Assembly (NCBI GenBank): GCA_023213315.1
Contig: JAKCPI010024904.1
Span: 1 to 64,000, forward strand
Length of the DNA stretch: 64,000 nt
DNA from: Euborellia annulipes
Lineage: Eukaryota; Arthropoda; Insecta; Dermaptera; Anisolabididae
Direction of reading: 5' to 3'
The notes beneath the pieces are model-generated. The model ran no database searches. It was not told where the DNA came from and saw only the letters and a program-made list of their open reading frames with translations. The position numbers and the translations under genes are program-made. This document shows, piece by piece, positions 44,274 through 55,664 of the stretch. Each line of letters starts with the position of its first letter. Position 1 is the stretch's first letter.

Positions 44274-44588
44274 TTATTTTAATATATTTTTTGTCGCAAG
44301 TCTCTTGAAGGACCTTTTGACTTTCCGGTCATATATCCTTTTTCGGTTTCCTTAGAATTGAATACAAAAGGGTATAATAATAAACAATTATTTAACTTTA
44401 GAGAAAAAGTTATAAATACTGCAATGAATTTGGGATTTTCCAAACGCAGACAGGTAAAAAAGCACCTGAATATTTTGTATTATTTTTCCTATATCTGTTG
44501 TTTATTTAATATAATTGATATTAAAAAATATATTTCATCATATATTTGCTTTTAGTTAGGTAAAATTAAAATAATTCAAGATATTAAT

Positions 44589-45390
44589 CAAGCAAAAGTC
44601 TATTCAAAATCCGCGCGCGACTGCTTTAAAGGCTTGTACTTTCCAAATAGGCAAACATATACAAAAGTTGTTTATTAGGGCATTTTCCTTGGCTCTTTAG
44701 CTATCACCAGGTGCATTCAAATCTTTAACACCTCTAAGGAAAAAAAAGATATGGACTAATATTTATATTTTTTAGATGCATTTTTACATTTTTATTATTG
44801 GTGTTAAAACAATATAAAAAATAATTTGACTAAAATAAAAAAATTCTATTTTAAACTGGGATTATTGATGAATCGAAAGGTAAAATTTTAATCGGATTGG
44901 TCCATTATTTCCTCTTGAAATAATACAATGAATTTGGGCTTTTCGGAGTGGAAATTATGATGGAAAACACTTGTCTGCTTGAATATTCCTCGTTATTTTC
45001 TCAATATCTAATGTCATATTAATATAATAGGTATTAAAAAATATAGTTCTTCAAATATTTGCTTTTAATTATTTTAAATAGAAATAATTTTAGATATTAA
45101 TGAAGCAAAAGTCTATTCAAAATCCGCGCGCGACTGCTTTAAAGGCTTGTAATTTCCAAATAGGCAAACATATAGAAAAGTTGTTTATTAGGGCATTTTC
45201 CTTGGCTCTTTAGCTATCACCAGGTGCATTCAAATCTTTAACACCTCTAAGGAAAAAAAAGATATGGTCTAATATTTATATTTTTCAGATGCATTTTTAC
45301 ATTTTTATTATTGGTGTTAAAACAATATAAAAATATATATAAACTAAAAGAAAAAAATTTCTCTTTAAACTAGAGATATTGATGAATTAA
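44589..45390. repeat. 513-bp tandem duplication
   Basis: AGCAAAAGTCTATTCAAAAT, CCGCGCGCGACTGCTTTAAA and GGCATTTTCCTTGGCTCTTT recur in order with a 513-bp offset (44591 and 45104). It lies within the CACAGTG element. Confidence 0.75.
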
Positions 45391-45727
45391 GAAAAAAAAT
45401 TTTGATTAAATTGGTCCATTATTTCCCATAAAAAAAAATTCTTGAATTAATGCTAAAAAATGGTTAAAAATCTCTCCGTAATTTGGTCAACTTTGCGCGC
45501 CTATAACTGTGAAATGGCTTCACTATTTTAAAAAAAATTTACGGCTTTGAGTTAGCCAAATATTCAAGTTTAATATCCTAGAATATCATTCTATTTGGTT
45601 GACTTTCATTTTTTTTTTTGGTTTGGCCGCTTTTCGAGCGATCCGGACCACTGTGCGCACCCCCTGGCTAGGCGGAAAGCCCCGCCTTCGGCGGGGCTTT
45701 GCGTCTAGTATATATATATATATATAT

Positions 45728-45910
45728 ATTTATATTGTTAATTAAATAAAATACGTCCCTCTGTATTTCATTAACTATCGATTGTCCTGAGGAAGGGCGC
45801 GATCGCACGCAAATCGCTTGCGTCCGAAACGTCGGCAATCGTAATAAAATTAGATAAAAATTGATTGAATTTTTGTCTGATTTCTCTCCTGGATGCCATC
45901 CTACTCATAT
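45728..45910 (+). repeat. Penelope-type terminal repeat with hammerhead-core motif (right)
   Basis: CTGAGGA (45787) is followed by GGGCGC...GCGTCC, able to pair as stem II, then GAAACGTC. This is the conserved hammerhead core (CUGANGA, GAAA, GUC cleavage triplet) in the order found in Penelope-like element ends. It carries 14 extra bases in the stem-loop compared with the left copy. Confidence 0.6.
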
Positions 45911-45983
45911 TTTCTAATAGTTCAGCCATAATTCCAATATTATTAATTACTAACTAAAATAAACCACAATTAATGGCAAAAAT

Positions 45984-47130
45984 TTATTGTCTCTGATACT
46001 CTTCCGGAGCTGATGATATACCAAATGGCATCCGTAACCACCGAAAACGTCCAAATGGAGTCCAAAACGTTGTCAGTTTGCTAGATTCTTCATCTAACTT
46101 AACATGCCAAAATCCATTTTTTGCGTCCAAAACAGAAAACACTTTGGCATTTTCCAAAGATGGTGCTAATTCTTCAATCGTTGGAATTTGATAACGTGAT
46201 CTTCTTATAACTTTATTCAATTCAAAAGGATCCAAACATATTCTTAAAGACTTGTCTTTCTTTTCAACTATCACCATATTGCTAATCCATGCCGTGGGTC
46301 CAGTTTCCTTAACAACAATTCCATCTTCAACCATCTTATTTAATGTTCTCCATAATTTTTCTTTTAAAGCGATTGGGACCCTTCTAGGCTGTGCCTGGGA
46401 TGGTCTGATATTTTTATCTACATGAATATGATATTCTCCTTGTAACATTCCTTGTCCTTCAAAAACATCCTGAAATTCTTTTAATAACATTTCTTTGGTT
46501 AAAGATGTTTTATTCTTTCTATTTGTCAGAGTCAAACTCTTAACTTCAACATTACACAAATCAGCATTAACAGTTAACAACTTGAGTCTTAAACATGTTT
46601 CAGCAGACAATAATGGATTCTTCTCACTATCTACAACTATAAATTTCCACTTATATTCTTTATCTTTACACCTACAAATTAAATCAACTTCACCTCTGGG
46701 TTTTTTAACCGAAGAATCATAATACCGCAATTTAACCGGTGTAGGCTTTAAAAATTTGTAATTTCTTCTTGAAATTTTCTTATAGTCCTCAAAACTCATT
46801 ATATTACAGGACGCTCCACTATCCAGTTGACACTTGAAATATCGCTCCCAATTATTTAATTTAAATTTTAAATTTATAAACCACTGCTGTTTCTTCGACT
46901 CGCTATTAAAATATATATTCTCTTCATAAAAATAAATTTCATTGTTAAATTGGTTCTCATCTTCTTTATCTTCTTCATCCATTTCATCTTCCACCCTATC
47001 AACGTTCTTTTGTCGACAAACTCTTGAAAAATGATTCTTCCTCTTACATTTATAACAAACAGCTCCATCCGCTGGACAAAATTTTTTACCATATTCATGA
47101 GTTCTGCCACAAAATTTGCATAAAATTTTA
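45984..47130 (-). pseudogene. Gypsy-2 protease and truncated RT
   Basis: From about 47130 the minus strand reads zinc knuckles (CKFCGRTHEYGKKFC and CYKCKRKNHFSRVC), an acidic linker and an aspartic protease with QLDSGASCNIM (D-S-G active site). RT follows: PTAWISNMVIVEKKDKSLRI, VFSVLDAKNGFWHVKLDEES (first catalytic Asp) and LRMPFGISSAPEEYQR. It stops at 45984, before the YVDD motif, where the Penelope-type terminal repeat lies close by. RNase H and integrase are missing. The style (CRKNHF knuckles, FGISSAPE) fits the K02A2.6/Mag-like part of Ty3/Gypsy. Confidence 0.85.
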
Positions 47131-47136
47131 TTTGAA

Positions 47137-47740
47137 CTAGAATTCGATGAATTCGATTCTTCCTTGGAATTTCTTATTCTGCAACGTTGACGTTGCCCTT
47201 GAACTATTTTTCCTATACTTAATAACTTCTTCTATTTTATTTTCTCCCATTTGCTTCACTTGATTTTCAGTCGATTCGAAACCCCTACATATATCAATTG
47301 CTTTTTTAAAAGTTAATGCCGGTTCTCGTAACATTATTCTCCTTAATCTTATGTCATTCACACCCAACACAATCCTATCTCTTAACTCTTGATTAGCAGA
47401 CCCAAAAAACAAAACGTTCATATATTACATTTTTTTCAGGTTCAAAATGCTTAGTTAATGCCTCTAAAATATTTTGTATCTTTTTTTCTTCTTCTTTCAA
47501 ATTCAAAGTAACATAAACTTTATAACATTCATAACCCATAATGGATAACAATGTAGCCACTCGTTGCTTCTCAGACAATTTCTCAGAACCCGATGCTATT
47601 TCAAAATTCATCCAACTTTCTTTAAAAAGTTTCCAATTTTCCGCTTTGTCACCTGCCATCTGCATCGGCATCGGCGGAGGTATATTCATATATATTTGAA
47701 ACATATTCCTGGTCTCTTCTACTTGATTCATTTTCCTCAA
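47137..47740 (-). pseudogene. Gypsy-2 Gag, frameshifted
   Basis: Two overlapping minus-strand ORFs (47393-47740 and 47137-47421) make one Gag in two frames. The first holds GDKAENWKLFKESWMNFEIA and RVATLLSIMGYECYKVY, the Gag capsid region of Mag-type Gypsy. The second holds GSANQELRDRIVLGVNDIRL and FKKAIDICRGFE, the C-terminal capsid segment. Zinc knuckles follow in the next frame from about 47130. At least two frame breaks make it non-functional. Confidence 0.8.
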
Positions 47741-47793
47741 TATTTCATAAACTTTTTCATAAAATTAATAAAATCTTTCCACTTCTGACACCA

Positions 47794-47977
47794 TGTTTTA
47801 GAACAACTCTATTTATTTATATAAACTGTATACAAGTATATATACAAACATATATATATATAAACAGTAACCATATACAAACATTCAGGAGGGCGAAAAA
47901 CAAAACGAAAAATTAAATAATATATCAACAATTTAACTAAAACTGTTCTTTGACTGACTGGGTTAGACTGTGGCAAT
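47794..47977 (-). repeat. Gypsy-2 5' LTR (outer limit uncertain)
   Basis: On the minus strand the LTR would end in GTTCTAAAACA, directly followed by TGGTGTCAGAAGTGG (47779-47793), a standard Gypsy primer-binding site. The outer end is estimated at a CA near 47977, before a SINE. No second LTR is present because the element is truncated at its 3' side. Confidence 0.5.
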
Positions 47978-47984
47978 TAAAGTA

Positions 47985-48150
47985 TCCAAATTTTAATTTC
48001 ATTTAAGGCCATTTAGACCCCGTCTCTCTATTTATTTCAGTTGGATTGGTAGCCAATCTTGAAATAAATTTTTGTCGTATGAGACGGTATGCGAAACCTC
48101 TTTGGAATCACAATCCAATGCTCTACCTCTGAACCATAGTCTGAAGCTAG
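47985..48150 (-). mobile_element. tRNA-derived SINE
   Basis: Minus strand: TGGTTCAGAGGTAGAGCATT (box-A-like), GGTTTCGCATACC in the box-B position, and body GAGACGGGGTCTAAATGGCC shared with the SINE at 4972. Confidence 0.65.
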
Positions 48151-48269
48151 TCAATATATTCATCTTTTGATACTTTTTTTAAGTGAGATAATTCAATCTA
48201 TAATTTAAGGCAAAAAAATTTACTCCTCTTTCTGATAGTCTGTTAAGTACACCAGAAATTTTGTGGTTT

Positions 48270-49072
48270 AGCTCTCGATCAGGTGGTGGATAAGCAACGT
48301 ACTATTACTGGCAGGGGTGTAGTGGAGCGGGAACGCGTGGGAACGGCGTTCCCATACTGGTTTCACTCATTAAAAAAAAAAATAACAAATAAAATTAATA
48401 TTATTTACTCAAGTAAATATAATAATAGTTTACAAACTTTCTTGAGTGCCTCATATATAGATTTTAAAACGGGCAAGCCCAGCGAACAGCACCCATTTAC
48501 TGCATCTACCCGAATTTCAATATTCGAATTCTATACTTAAGACTATGATTCGGGAATTTTTCTAGAATTTTCCGGGGGAGAGCCACCAGAAGCACCCCCC
48601 CCTCCCCCTCCATTGGTAAGTCATGTATTTAGCGCCCCACACTGAAATTTTTGCCACTACACTACTGGTTACTGCGAATTACTATTGTGAAGTTTTGAAG
48701 GGGCCATTAAAAAAGAAAATTGCACAAAAAGATCAGCAAGAGCAATCTCGCTCAAATGGGATCCTTCCCCAGGATAATGCACCGGCACATCGCGTCATCC
48801 GGACTCAAGAAACAATCACTGAATTAGGCATTGAAGTGATGCCACATCCATCTTATTCACCGGACCTTGCGCCGTGTGACTTACACCTATTTCCTGGATT
48901 GAAAAAATAGTTTCGGGATCGTAATTTTCAGAGTGATCGCGAGCTAAACAACAACATTTCTGGTGTACTTAACAGACTATCAAAAAGAAGCTTCAGGGAG
49001 TGGTTTGAACAGTGGGCTGAACGCTGGAATCGTATTTTGTACGTGAAAGTTTACTTTGAAAGTCTGTAATGG
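48270..49072 (+). pseudogene. Mariner transposase C-terminal part, interrupted by a MITE
   Basis: Coding sequence before the MITE reads QVVDKQRTITG, and after it ANYYCEVLKGPLKKKIAQK, LPQDNAPAHRV and HPSYSPDLAPCDLHLFPGLK. NAPAH and SPDLAPCD contain the second and third catalytic Asp of the mariner D-D34-D triad. A stop interrupts at 48908, and the frame resumes with FRDRNFQSDRELNNNI to FESL and stop at about 49068. The N-terminal DNA-binding half is absent. TTTTTAGACAACCCCTCATA (about 49124-49143) is the right terminal repeat of irritans-type mariners. A short inverted copy of the 48960 region lies at 48228-48262. Confidence 0.85.
48295..48665. mobile_element. hAT-like MITE inside the mariner gene
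   Basis: Ends CAGGGGTGTAGTGG and CCACTACACTACTG interrupt the mariner codons for TIT and ANYY. TTACTG is repeated on both sides, so a target duplication is likely but partly decayed. Internal G and C runs as in the other MITEs. Confidence 0.65.
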
Positions 49073-49214
49073 AATTTGAATTAAAGTAAGCTGAATTTTC
49101 TAGTAAAAAATAATTCCTGTTATTTTTAGACAACCCCTCATATAATAATTATTTTTTAATAAATATAATATATGATTTGAGTTTGTTCTCCTCTGTCTCC
49201 CCCATGGGTAGGTT

Positions 49215-49335
49215 TCCCATAATTTATTAAGGCCAGATTCGGACAGACAACTTCCGGGGGTCTGGAAAAATTTTTGAAAATTAGGCAGTGAAAACTGCGT
49301 TTTTAGCTATCATGAGACGTGAAATATATCGCCTG
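49215..49335 (+). repeat. Dispersed repeat also at 18605-18725
   Basis: AATTCGGACAGA, GAAAATTA...CAGTGAAA and CTGCGTTTTTAGCTATC are shared with the 18.6-kb copy. 49335-49740 shows nothing further recognised. Confidence 0.5.
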
Positions 49336-49759
49336 CTGAGAATCATAGAGGCGAAAGTCGGTAAATTCAATTTTTGAGTTAAGCCTACCAAACGTTGATA
49401 AAATGTCTCTCATGAGTGCCAAAATGGCGAAAATATATTTCCATTCGTTTCTATTGATTCTGGCCTATTCATTTGTTACCCTATTTAAATGCATAGATAA
49501 ATCTATCGGGGTTTATAAAACTTTCAATCGCCTTTTCTCCAATTGTTGAATTTCGGACTTTCACCACTAAAATTCTCAGCTGGAGATATAAGTAAACAGC
49601 TTGATTTTTAAAAAAATAAATATTATGGGCTTAATAAATGTGGAAGATCTATTCTTCAGACCGCTTAAATCATTGGATCAGATCTATACAAACAAGCCTG
49701 CCTCATGACCTAGTGCATGTTAATTATACAACTGAATCATTATAGTTGTGTTATATATG

Positions 49760-50066
49760 TGTTAGATTGTGCCACCTTTATTCACCAAATTATTTTTTTA
49801 GAACAAAACAAATTGTTTTTGTCCATATCTGCCTCTTCACTGTCCAAATCTACCTCACCAAGAGGCACATTGGGACAATTTGGATTTTTTGGAAAATTGC
49901 AAAAATCTAATTCATCTATTGGTGAATAAGCGCTAAGCCTATGGCAATAGATAGTGCATTTATCAGTGTCAACAACATAACATTATATGATCAATTATAT
50001 TGAAAGCCGAACTATACACAGCTAATTTTATTTGTACTGTCCCAATGTCCCGCCCTCTCCCCTACT
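49760..50066. mobile_element. 3' fragment of the GGGCGGGACATTGGGACA element
   Basis: Near-identical to 17780-18082, including GTGCCACCTTTATTCACC and the right end TGTCCCAATGTCCCGCCC. The left part is missing. Confidence 0.65.
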
Positions 50067-50127
50067 CCTCACTCTCCTGTAAATGGTTTACACTAGCTGT
50101 AAGGTGGAAAATAAATATTAAATAAAA

Positions 50128-50345
50128 GCCCGAGGCCCCAAAAAACCAACGGTCTCTAAAACTCGCTGCATCTTAAAGCCAGTGGTTTCTTAAAGCACGC
50201 AGCCTCGAAAAACCCAAGGCCCCAAAAAGTCAGCGGCCTTGAAAAGACCGCGGCCTCTTAAAGCTTACGGGCTTTAAAACTCTGCGGCCATTTAAAGCCA
50301 ACGGCTTCTAAAAGTTCGAGGCCCCAAAAAGACAGCTGCCTCTCA
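50128..50345. repeat. Degenerate minisatellite of AAAG...GCGGCCTC units
   Basis: About nine units of 20-27 bp share an AAAA-N-GCxxCGGCCTC/TTAAAGC pattern (GAGGCCCCAAAAA, AGCGGCCTTGAAAAGACC, CGGCCTCTTAAAGC). It is unlike other repeats in the window. At its end, 50365-50448 reads like an inverted Helitron-type 5' end (CATTTTTCCTATTTCATTTT then TATATATAGATT). Confidence 0.6.
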
Positions 50346-51762
50346 GGAAATTCCCAATTCTCCCGACCGGCCAATCCGGCCCCGTACATGCATACATACA
50401 TACATTTTTCCTATTTCATTTTTATATTTTTATAAATATATATATAGATTGTTTGGAAGCCTGCTAACAGAAGTAAAAGAAACACTAAATGACTTGTTCA
50501 ATGAAATTTTTCTAAAAATTTTCCCTCTTAAAAAAAATATAGTTAATAATCTTGAACTAGATTAATTATATTTTAAAACTGTAATTATATTTCAAAAGTG
50601 GGAAAAGCTCGTTTAATTATAGGTCTAGATTATAAATATTTAAAATAATTTATTAGGAGTTGTTTAAGATTGGATTGAGATTAGAATCAAAATCATTTTA
50701 ATTTTAATTTGTTGAAGATTAAAAATCTCCGAGTTGGAAAATATATTATTATCACTAGGGACCGGATTCTTAGGTTTTCACCTTTTTTTTTCCTTGACTC
50801 CAAACGCGAAATGGACAAATTACTTTTTCGACTTATGTATTCTGGAGTTGTTTAACCAAATTTTGAAAAACCTAAAAAAAAAAAACCTAAATAGGTTCGG
50901 GCCACCTAAAATAACCTAAATTAGAAAACTCATCTGCCGAGATTTTTTTTTAAATTTATTGGTGCTTTTAGATTGAGAAAAAATTATAGAATTATGTATT
51001 TCATTTTATGTACTTCCAGAATTATTTAATTTTCTTATATATTGTTTTAGGACCCTGTAATTTTTTGTATTTTTTACTTTTTAATCATTTTTGTACATAG
51101 GTATTTTAATATAAGATTGAGTGGCTGTAGATATAGTTGATACAGGACCAAGGGAGTAGGCAGCCAATAAGTGAGCCTCTATATTAAATAAAAACTCTCA
51201 AGTGTTGTGACGTTTCGGCTTTATTCTGCTAATGCCATCATCAGTCAATTAGAGCTGGAAAGTCATACATTTAATTAATTTTTAAGTTGTTAATCACAAA
51301 TACAAATAAAATATTTTATATAAGATATACAAAAATTCTTACAGTATAAGTGTATAGAGTTGTTATCTCTATATATATAAAGAGAGAACTCACTGATTGG
51401 CTGACTGACTTACAATCATCGCACAGCCTAAACTGTAAGGCCTAGAAAGTTGAAATTTGGCATGTAGATTACATTTGGGCCCTAGGCGTCATTTAAGAAG
51501 CCATTTTTCAAAATTCCAATTTTAAGGGCCCCAAATGGTCATTTATGTGTGAAATTTTGACTTTTTTTATTAATTTCTAAACCAGACAAAACACAATCAT
51601 CGCACAGCCTAAACTGTATGGCCTAGAAAGCTGTAATTTGGCATGTGGATTACATTTGGGCCCTTGGCGTCATTTAAGAAGCCATTTTTCGAAATTCCCA
51701 TTTTAAGGGCCCCAAATGGTCATTTATGGGTAAAATTTTGACTTTACAATAATTTCTAAACC

Positions 51763-53080
51763 AAAAAAGATATCGATTTGGTTTCTTCGCTAAAACCTTC
51801 TTTAGATAAAAATCTAAATTGGGTGTTTCAGGGTTTTTTAAAATTCGGCCCCTAAGTACCCCAAATCGCCAATTTAGGGAAATTTTGGGAAAATTTTGAC
51901 TTTACAATAATTTCTAAACCAAAAAAGATATCAATTTGGTTTCTTCGCTAAAACCTTCTTTAGATAAAAATCTAAATTCGTTGTTTCAGGGTTTTTTGAA
52001 ATTCGGCCCCTAAGTACCCCAAATCGCCAATTTAGGGAAAAAATTTTGACTTTACAATAATTACTAAACCAAAAAAGATATCAATTTGGTTTCTTCGCTA
52101 AAACCTTCTTTAGATAAAAATCTAAATTCGTTGTTTCAGGGTTTTTTGAAATTCGGCCCCTAAGTACCCCAAATCGCCAATTTAGGGAAAAAATTTTGAC
52201 TTTACAATAATTACTAAACCAAAAAAGATATCAATTTGGTTTCTTCGCTAAAACCTTCTTTAGATAAAAATCTAAATTCGTTGTTTCAGGGTTTTTTGAA
52301 ATTCGGCCCCTAAGTACCCCAAATCGCCAATTTAGGGTAAAAATTTTGACTTTACAATAATTACTAAACCAAAAAAGATATCAATTTGGTTTCTTCGCTA
52401 AAACCTTCTTTAGATAAAAATCTAAATTCGTTGTTTCAGGGTTTTTTGAAATTCGGCCCCTAAGTACCCCAAATCGCCAATTTAGGGTAAAAATTTTGAC
52501 TTTACAATAATTACTAAACCAAAAAAGATATCAATTTGGTTTCTTCGCTAAAACCTTCTTTAGATAAAAATCTAAATTCGTTGTTTCAGGGTTTTTTGAA
52601 ATTCGGCCCCTAAGTACCCCAAATCGCCAATTTAGGGTAAAAATTTTGACTTTACAATAATTACTAAACCAAAAAAGATATCAATTTGGTTTCTTCGCTA
52701 AAACCTTCTTTAGATAAAAATCTAAATTGGGTGTTTCAGGGTTTTTTAAAATTCGGCCCCTAAGTACCCCAAATCGCCAATTTAGGGAAAAACAATATAT
52801 TTAAGGGTAAAATTTTGATCTACATTAATTTCTAAACCAGAAGAGATATCGATTTGGTTTTTTCACTAAAACCTTCCTTAGATAAAAATCTAAATTCGTT
52901 GTTTCAGGGTTTTTTGAAATTCGGCCCCTAAGTACCCCAAATCGCCAATTTAGGGAAAAAATTTTGACTTTACAATAATTACTAAACCAAAAAAGATATC
53001 AATTTGGTTTCTTCGCTAAAACCTTCTTTAGATAAAAATCTAAATTCGTTGTTTCAGGGTTTTTTGAAAATCGGCAGCCC
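51763..53080 (+). repeat. 150-bp tandem array
   Basis: The marker AAAAAAGATATCAATTTGGT recurs at 51921, 52071, 52221, 52371, 52521 and 52671, exactly 150 bp apart. Flanking units are of 158 bp and other lengths. Each unit holds AGATAAAAATCTAAATTCGT and CGGCCCCTAAGTACCCCAAA. Central units are almost identical, implying recent amplification. Confidence 0.9.
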
Positions 53081-53094
53081 CCCCCCCCCCGAAA

Positions 53095-55310
53095 TAAGAA
53101 AGCGTCATTTTAAATTTTATTAAAATCGAATGAAAAATAAATTTTAGGGTGGTCAGGGGGGGGTGATTGAACTTTCTGAGGTCTAAAATACCATTTTTCA
53201 ATTATTTACACCCTAAGAAAGCCACATTTTAAATTTTATTAAAATCGAATGAAAAATAAATTTTAGGGTGGTCAGGGGGGTGATTGAACTTTCTGAGGTC
53301 TAAAATACCATTTTTCAATTATTTACACCCTAAGAAAGCCACATTTTAAATTTTATTAAAATCGAATGAAAAATAAATTTTAGGGGGGGCAGGGGGGTGA
53401 TTGAACTTTCTGAGGTCTAAAATACCATTTTTCAATTATTTACACCCTAAGAAAGCCACATTTTAAATTTTATTAAAATCGAATGAAAAATAAATTTTAG
53501 GGGGGGGCAGGGGGGTGATTGAACTTTCTGAGGTCTAAAATACCATTTTTCAATTATTTACACCCTAAGAAAGCAACATTTTAAATTTTATTAAAATCGA
53601 ATGAAAATTAAATTTCAGGGGGGCAGGGGGGTCTAAAATACCATTTTTCAATTATTTACACCCTAAGAAAGCCACATTTTAAATTTTATTAAAATCGAAT
53701 GAAAAAAAATTTTAGGGTGGTCAGGGGGGTGATTGAACTTTCTGAGGTCTAAAATACCATTTTTCAATTATTTACACCCTAAGAAAGCCACATTTTAAAT
53801 TTTATTAAAATCGAATGAAAAATAAATTTTAGGGTGGTCAGGGGGGGGTGATTGAACTTTCTGAGGTCTAAAATACCATTTTTCAATTATTTACACCCTA
53901 AGAAAGCCACATTTTAAATTTTATTAAAATCGAATGAAAAATAAATTTTAGGGGGGGCAGGGGGGTGATTGAACTTTCTGAGGTCTAAAATACCATTTTT
54001 CAATTATTTACACCCTAAGAAAGCAACATTTTAAATTTTATTAAAATCGAATGAAAATTAAATTTCAGGGGGGCAGGGGGGTCTAAAATACCATTTTTCA
54101 ATTATTTACACCCTAAGAAAGCCACATTTTAAATTTTATTAAAATCGAATGAAAAATAAATTTTAGGGGGGGAGGGGGTGATTGAACTTTCTGAGGTCTA
54201 AAATACCATTTTTCAATTATTTACACCCTAAGAAAGCCACATTTTAAATTTTATTAAAATCGAATGAAAAATAAATTTTAGGGGGGGGGGGGCAGGGGGG
54301 TGATTGAACTTTCTGAGGTCTAAAATACCATTTTTCAATTATTTACACCCTAAGAAAGCAACATTTTAAATTTTATTAAAATCGAATGAAAAATAAATTT
54401 CAGGGGGGGCAGGGGGGTGATTGAACTTTCTGAGGTGTAAAATACCATTTTTCAATTATTTACACCCTAAGAAAGCAACATTTTAAATTTTATTAAAATC
54501 AAATGAAAAATAAATTTTAGGGGGCCAGGGGGGATTGAACTTTCTGAGGTCTAAAATACCATTTTTCAATTATTTACACCCTAAGAAAGCAACATTTTAA
54601 ATTTTATTAAAATCGAATGAAAATTAAATTTCAGGGGGGCAGGGGGTTCTAAAATACCATTTTTCAATTATTTACACCCTAAGAAAGCCACATTTTAAAT
54701 TTTATTAAAATCGAATGAAAAATAAATTTTAGGGGGGGCAGGGGGTGATTGAACTTTCTGAGGTCTAAAATACCATTTTTCAATTATTTACACCCTAAGA
54801 AAGTCACATTTTAAATTTTATTAAAATCGAATGAAAAATAAATTTTAGGGGGGGGCAGGGGGGTGATTGAACTTTCTGAGGTCTAAAATACCATTTTTCA
54901 ATTATTTACACCCTAAGAAAGCAACATTTTAAATTTTATTAAAATCAAATGAAAAATAAATTTTAGGGGGGCCAGGGGGGGATTGAACTTTCTGAGGTCT
55001 AAAATACCATTTTTCAATTATTTACACCCTAAGAAAGCCACATTTTAAATTTTATTAAAATCGAATGAAAAATAAATTTTAGTGGGGGGCAGGGGGGTGA
55101 TTGAACTTTCTGAGGTCTAAAATACCATTTTTCAATTATTTACACCCTAAGAAAGCCACATTTTAAATTTTATTAAAATCGAATGAAAAATAAATTTTAG
55201 GGGATTGAACTTTCTGAGGTCTAAAATACCATTTTTCAATTATTTACACTCTAAGAAAGCCACATTTTAAATTTTATTAAAATCGAATGAAAAATAAAAA
55301 AAATAATAAT
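53095..55310 (+). repeat. About 117-bp tandem array, about 19 units
   Basis: CAATTATTTACACCCTAAGA appears 19 times at spacings of roughly 97-122 bp. Each unit also has CACATTTTAAATTTTATTAA and AATCGAATGAAAA. Length variation comes mainly from a G-rich segment (GGGGGGGCAGGGGGG) and from loss of the TGATTGAACTTTCTGAGG block in some units. Confidence 0.92.
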
Positions 55311-55664
55311 TATAGGGGGGGGGTGGGGGGGGGGCGCAGAGCGGAAAAATCTTTTCAAATGTCGAATTGTTATGGGGAGGAAGAGTTTTTATTTTTCATT
55401 TTAAAGATTTGATAAATATATTTTCCGTAAAGCGAGTTAGATCCTGTTTTCCAATGCTTTGCTATGGGGTAATTGATAACCCCCCAAAAAGGGGGGTTCC
55501 CTACCCCTAATTCGATATAATGATAGCCTAAATCCACCCCCGGAAAATTCCCTCCCATTAAAAAAAACTCCATGAAAATCGGTCCAGTAGTTTCGGAGTC
55601 TATGCGTTACAAACAGACAGACAGACAGACAGAGATTGTCTTTTATATAATAGTATAGATTAGA

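Larger units (their letters stand above)
43252..45655. mobile_element. Transib-like element with CACAGTG ends
   Basis: Inverted ends of about 35 bp begin CACAGTGGTCCGGATCGCTC and continue GAAAAGCGGCCAAAA. The right copy is the reverse complement, closing GGACCACTGTG at 45655. Flanking 5-mers are CGCAG (43247-43251) and CGCAC (45656-45660). The intact Helitron-like copy at 60.3 kb has a single CGCAG there, so this is a 5-bp duplication with one later change. CAC-A/T-A/G-TG ends with 5-bp GC-rich duplications define Transib, the superfamily related to RAG1. No transposase core was found. Confidence 0.65.
42852..45708 (+). mobile_element. Helitron-like element split by a CACAGTG element
   Basis: 5' end TCTCTATATATCAAAATG; 3' end a perfect hairpin AAAGCCCCGCC/GGCGGGGCTTT (45676-45700), then GCGT and CTAG followed by T. 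A 5' TC, a subterminal hairpin, CTRR and no duplication are Helitron features. Most of the interior (43252-45655) is a later insertion; without it about 450 bp remain, similar to the copy at 60245-60794. Non-autonomous. Confidence 0.65.

Noticed and set aside
53095..55310. CRISPR-like regular repeats
   Set aside because: Units of about 117 bp are repeated throughout with no unique spacers, in a eukaryotic context; it is a satellite array.
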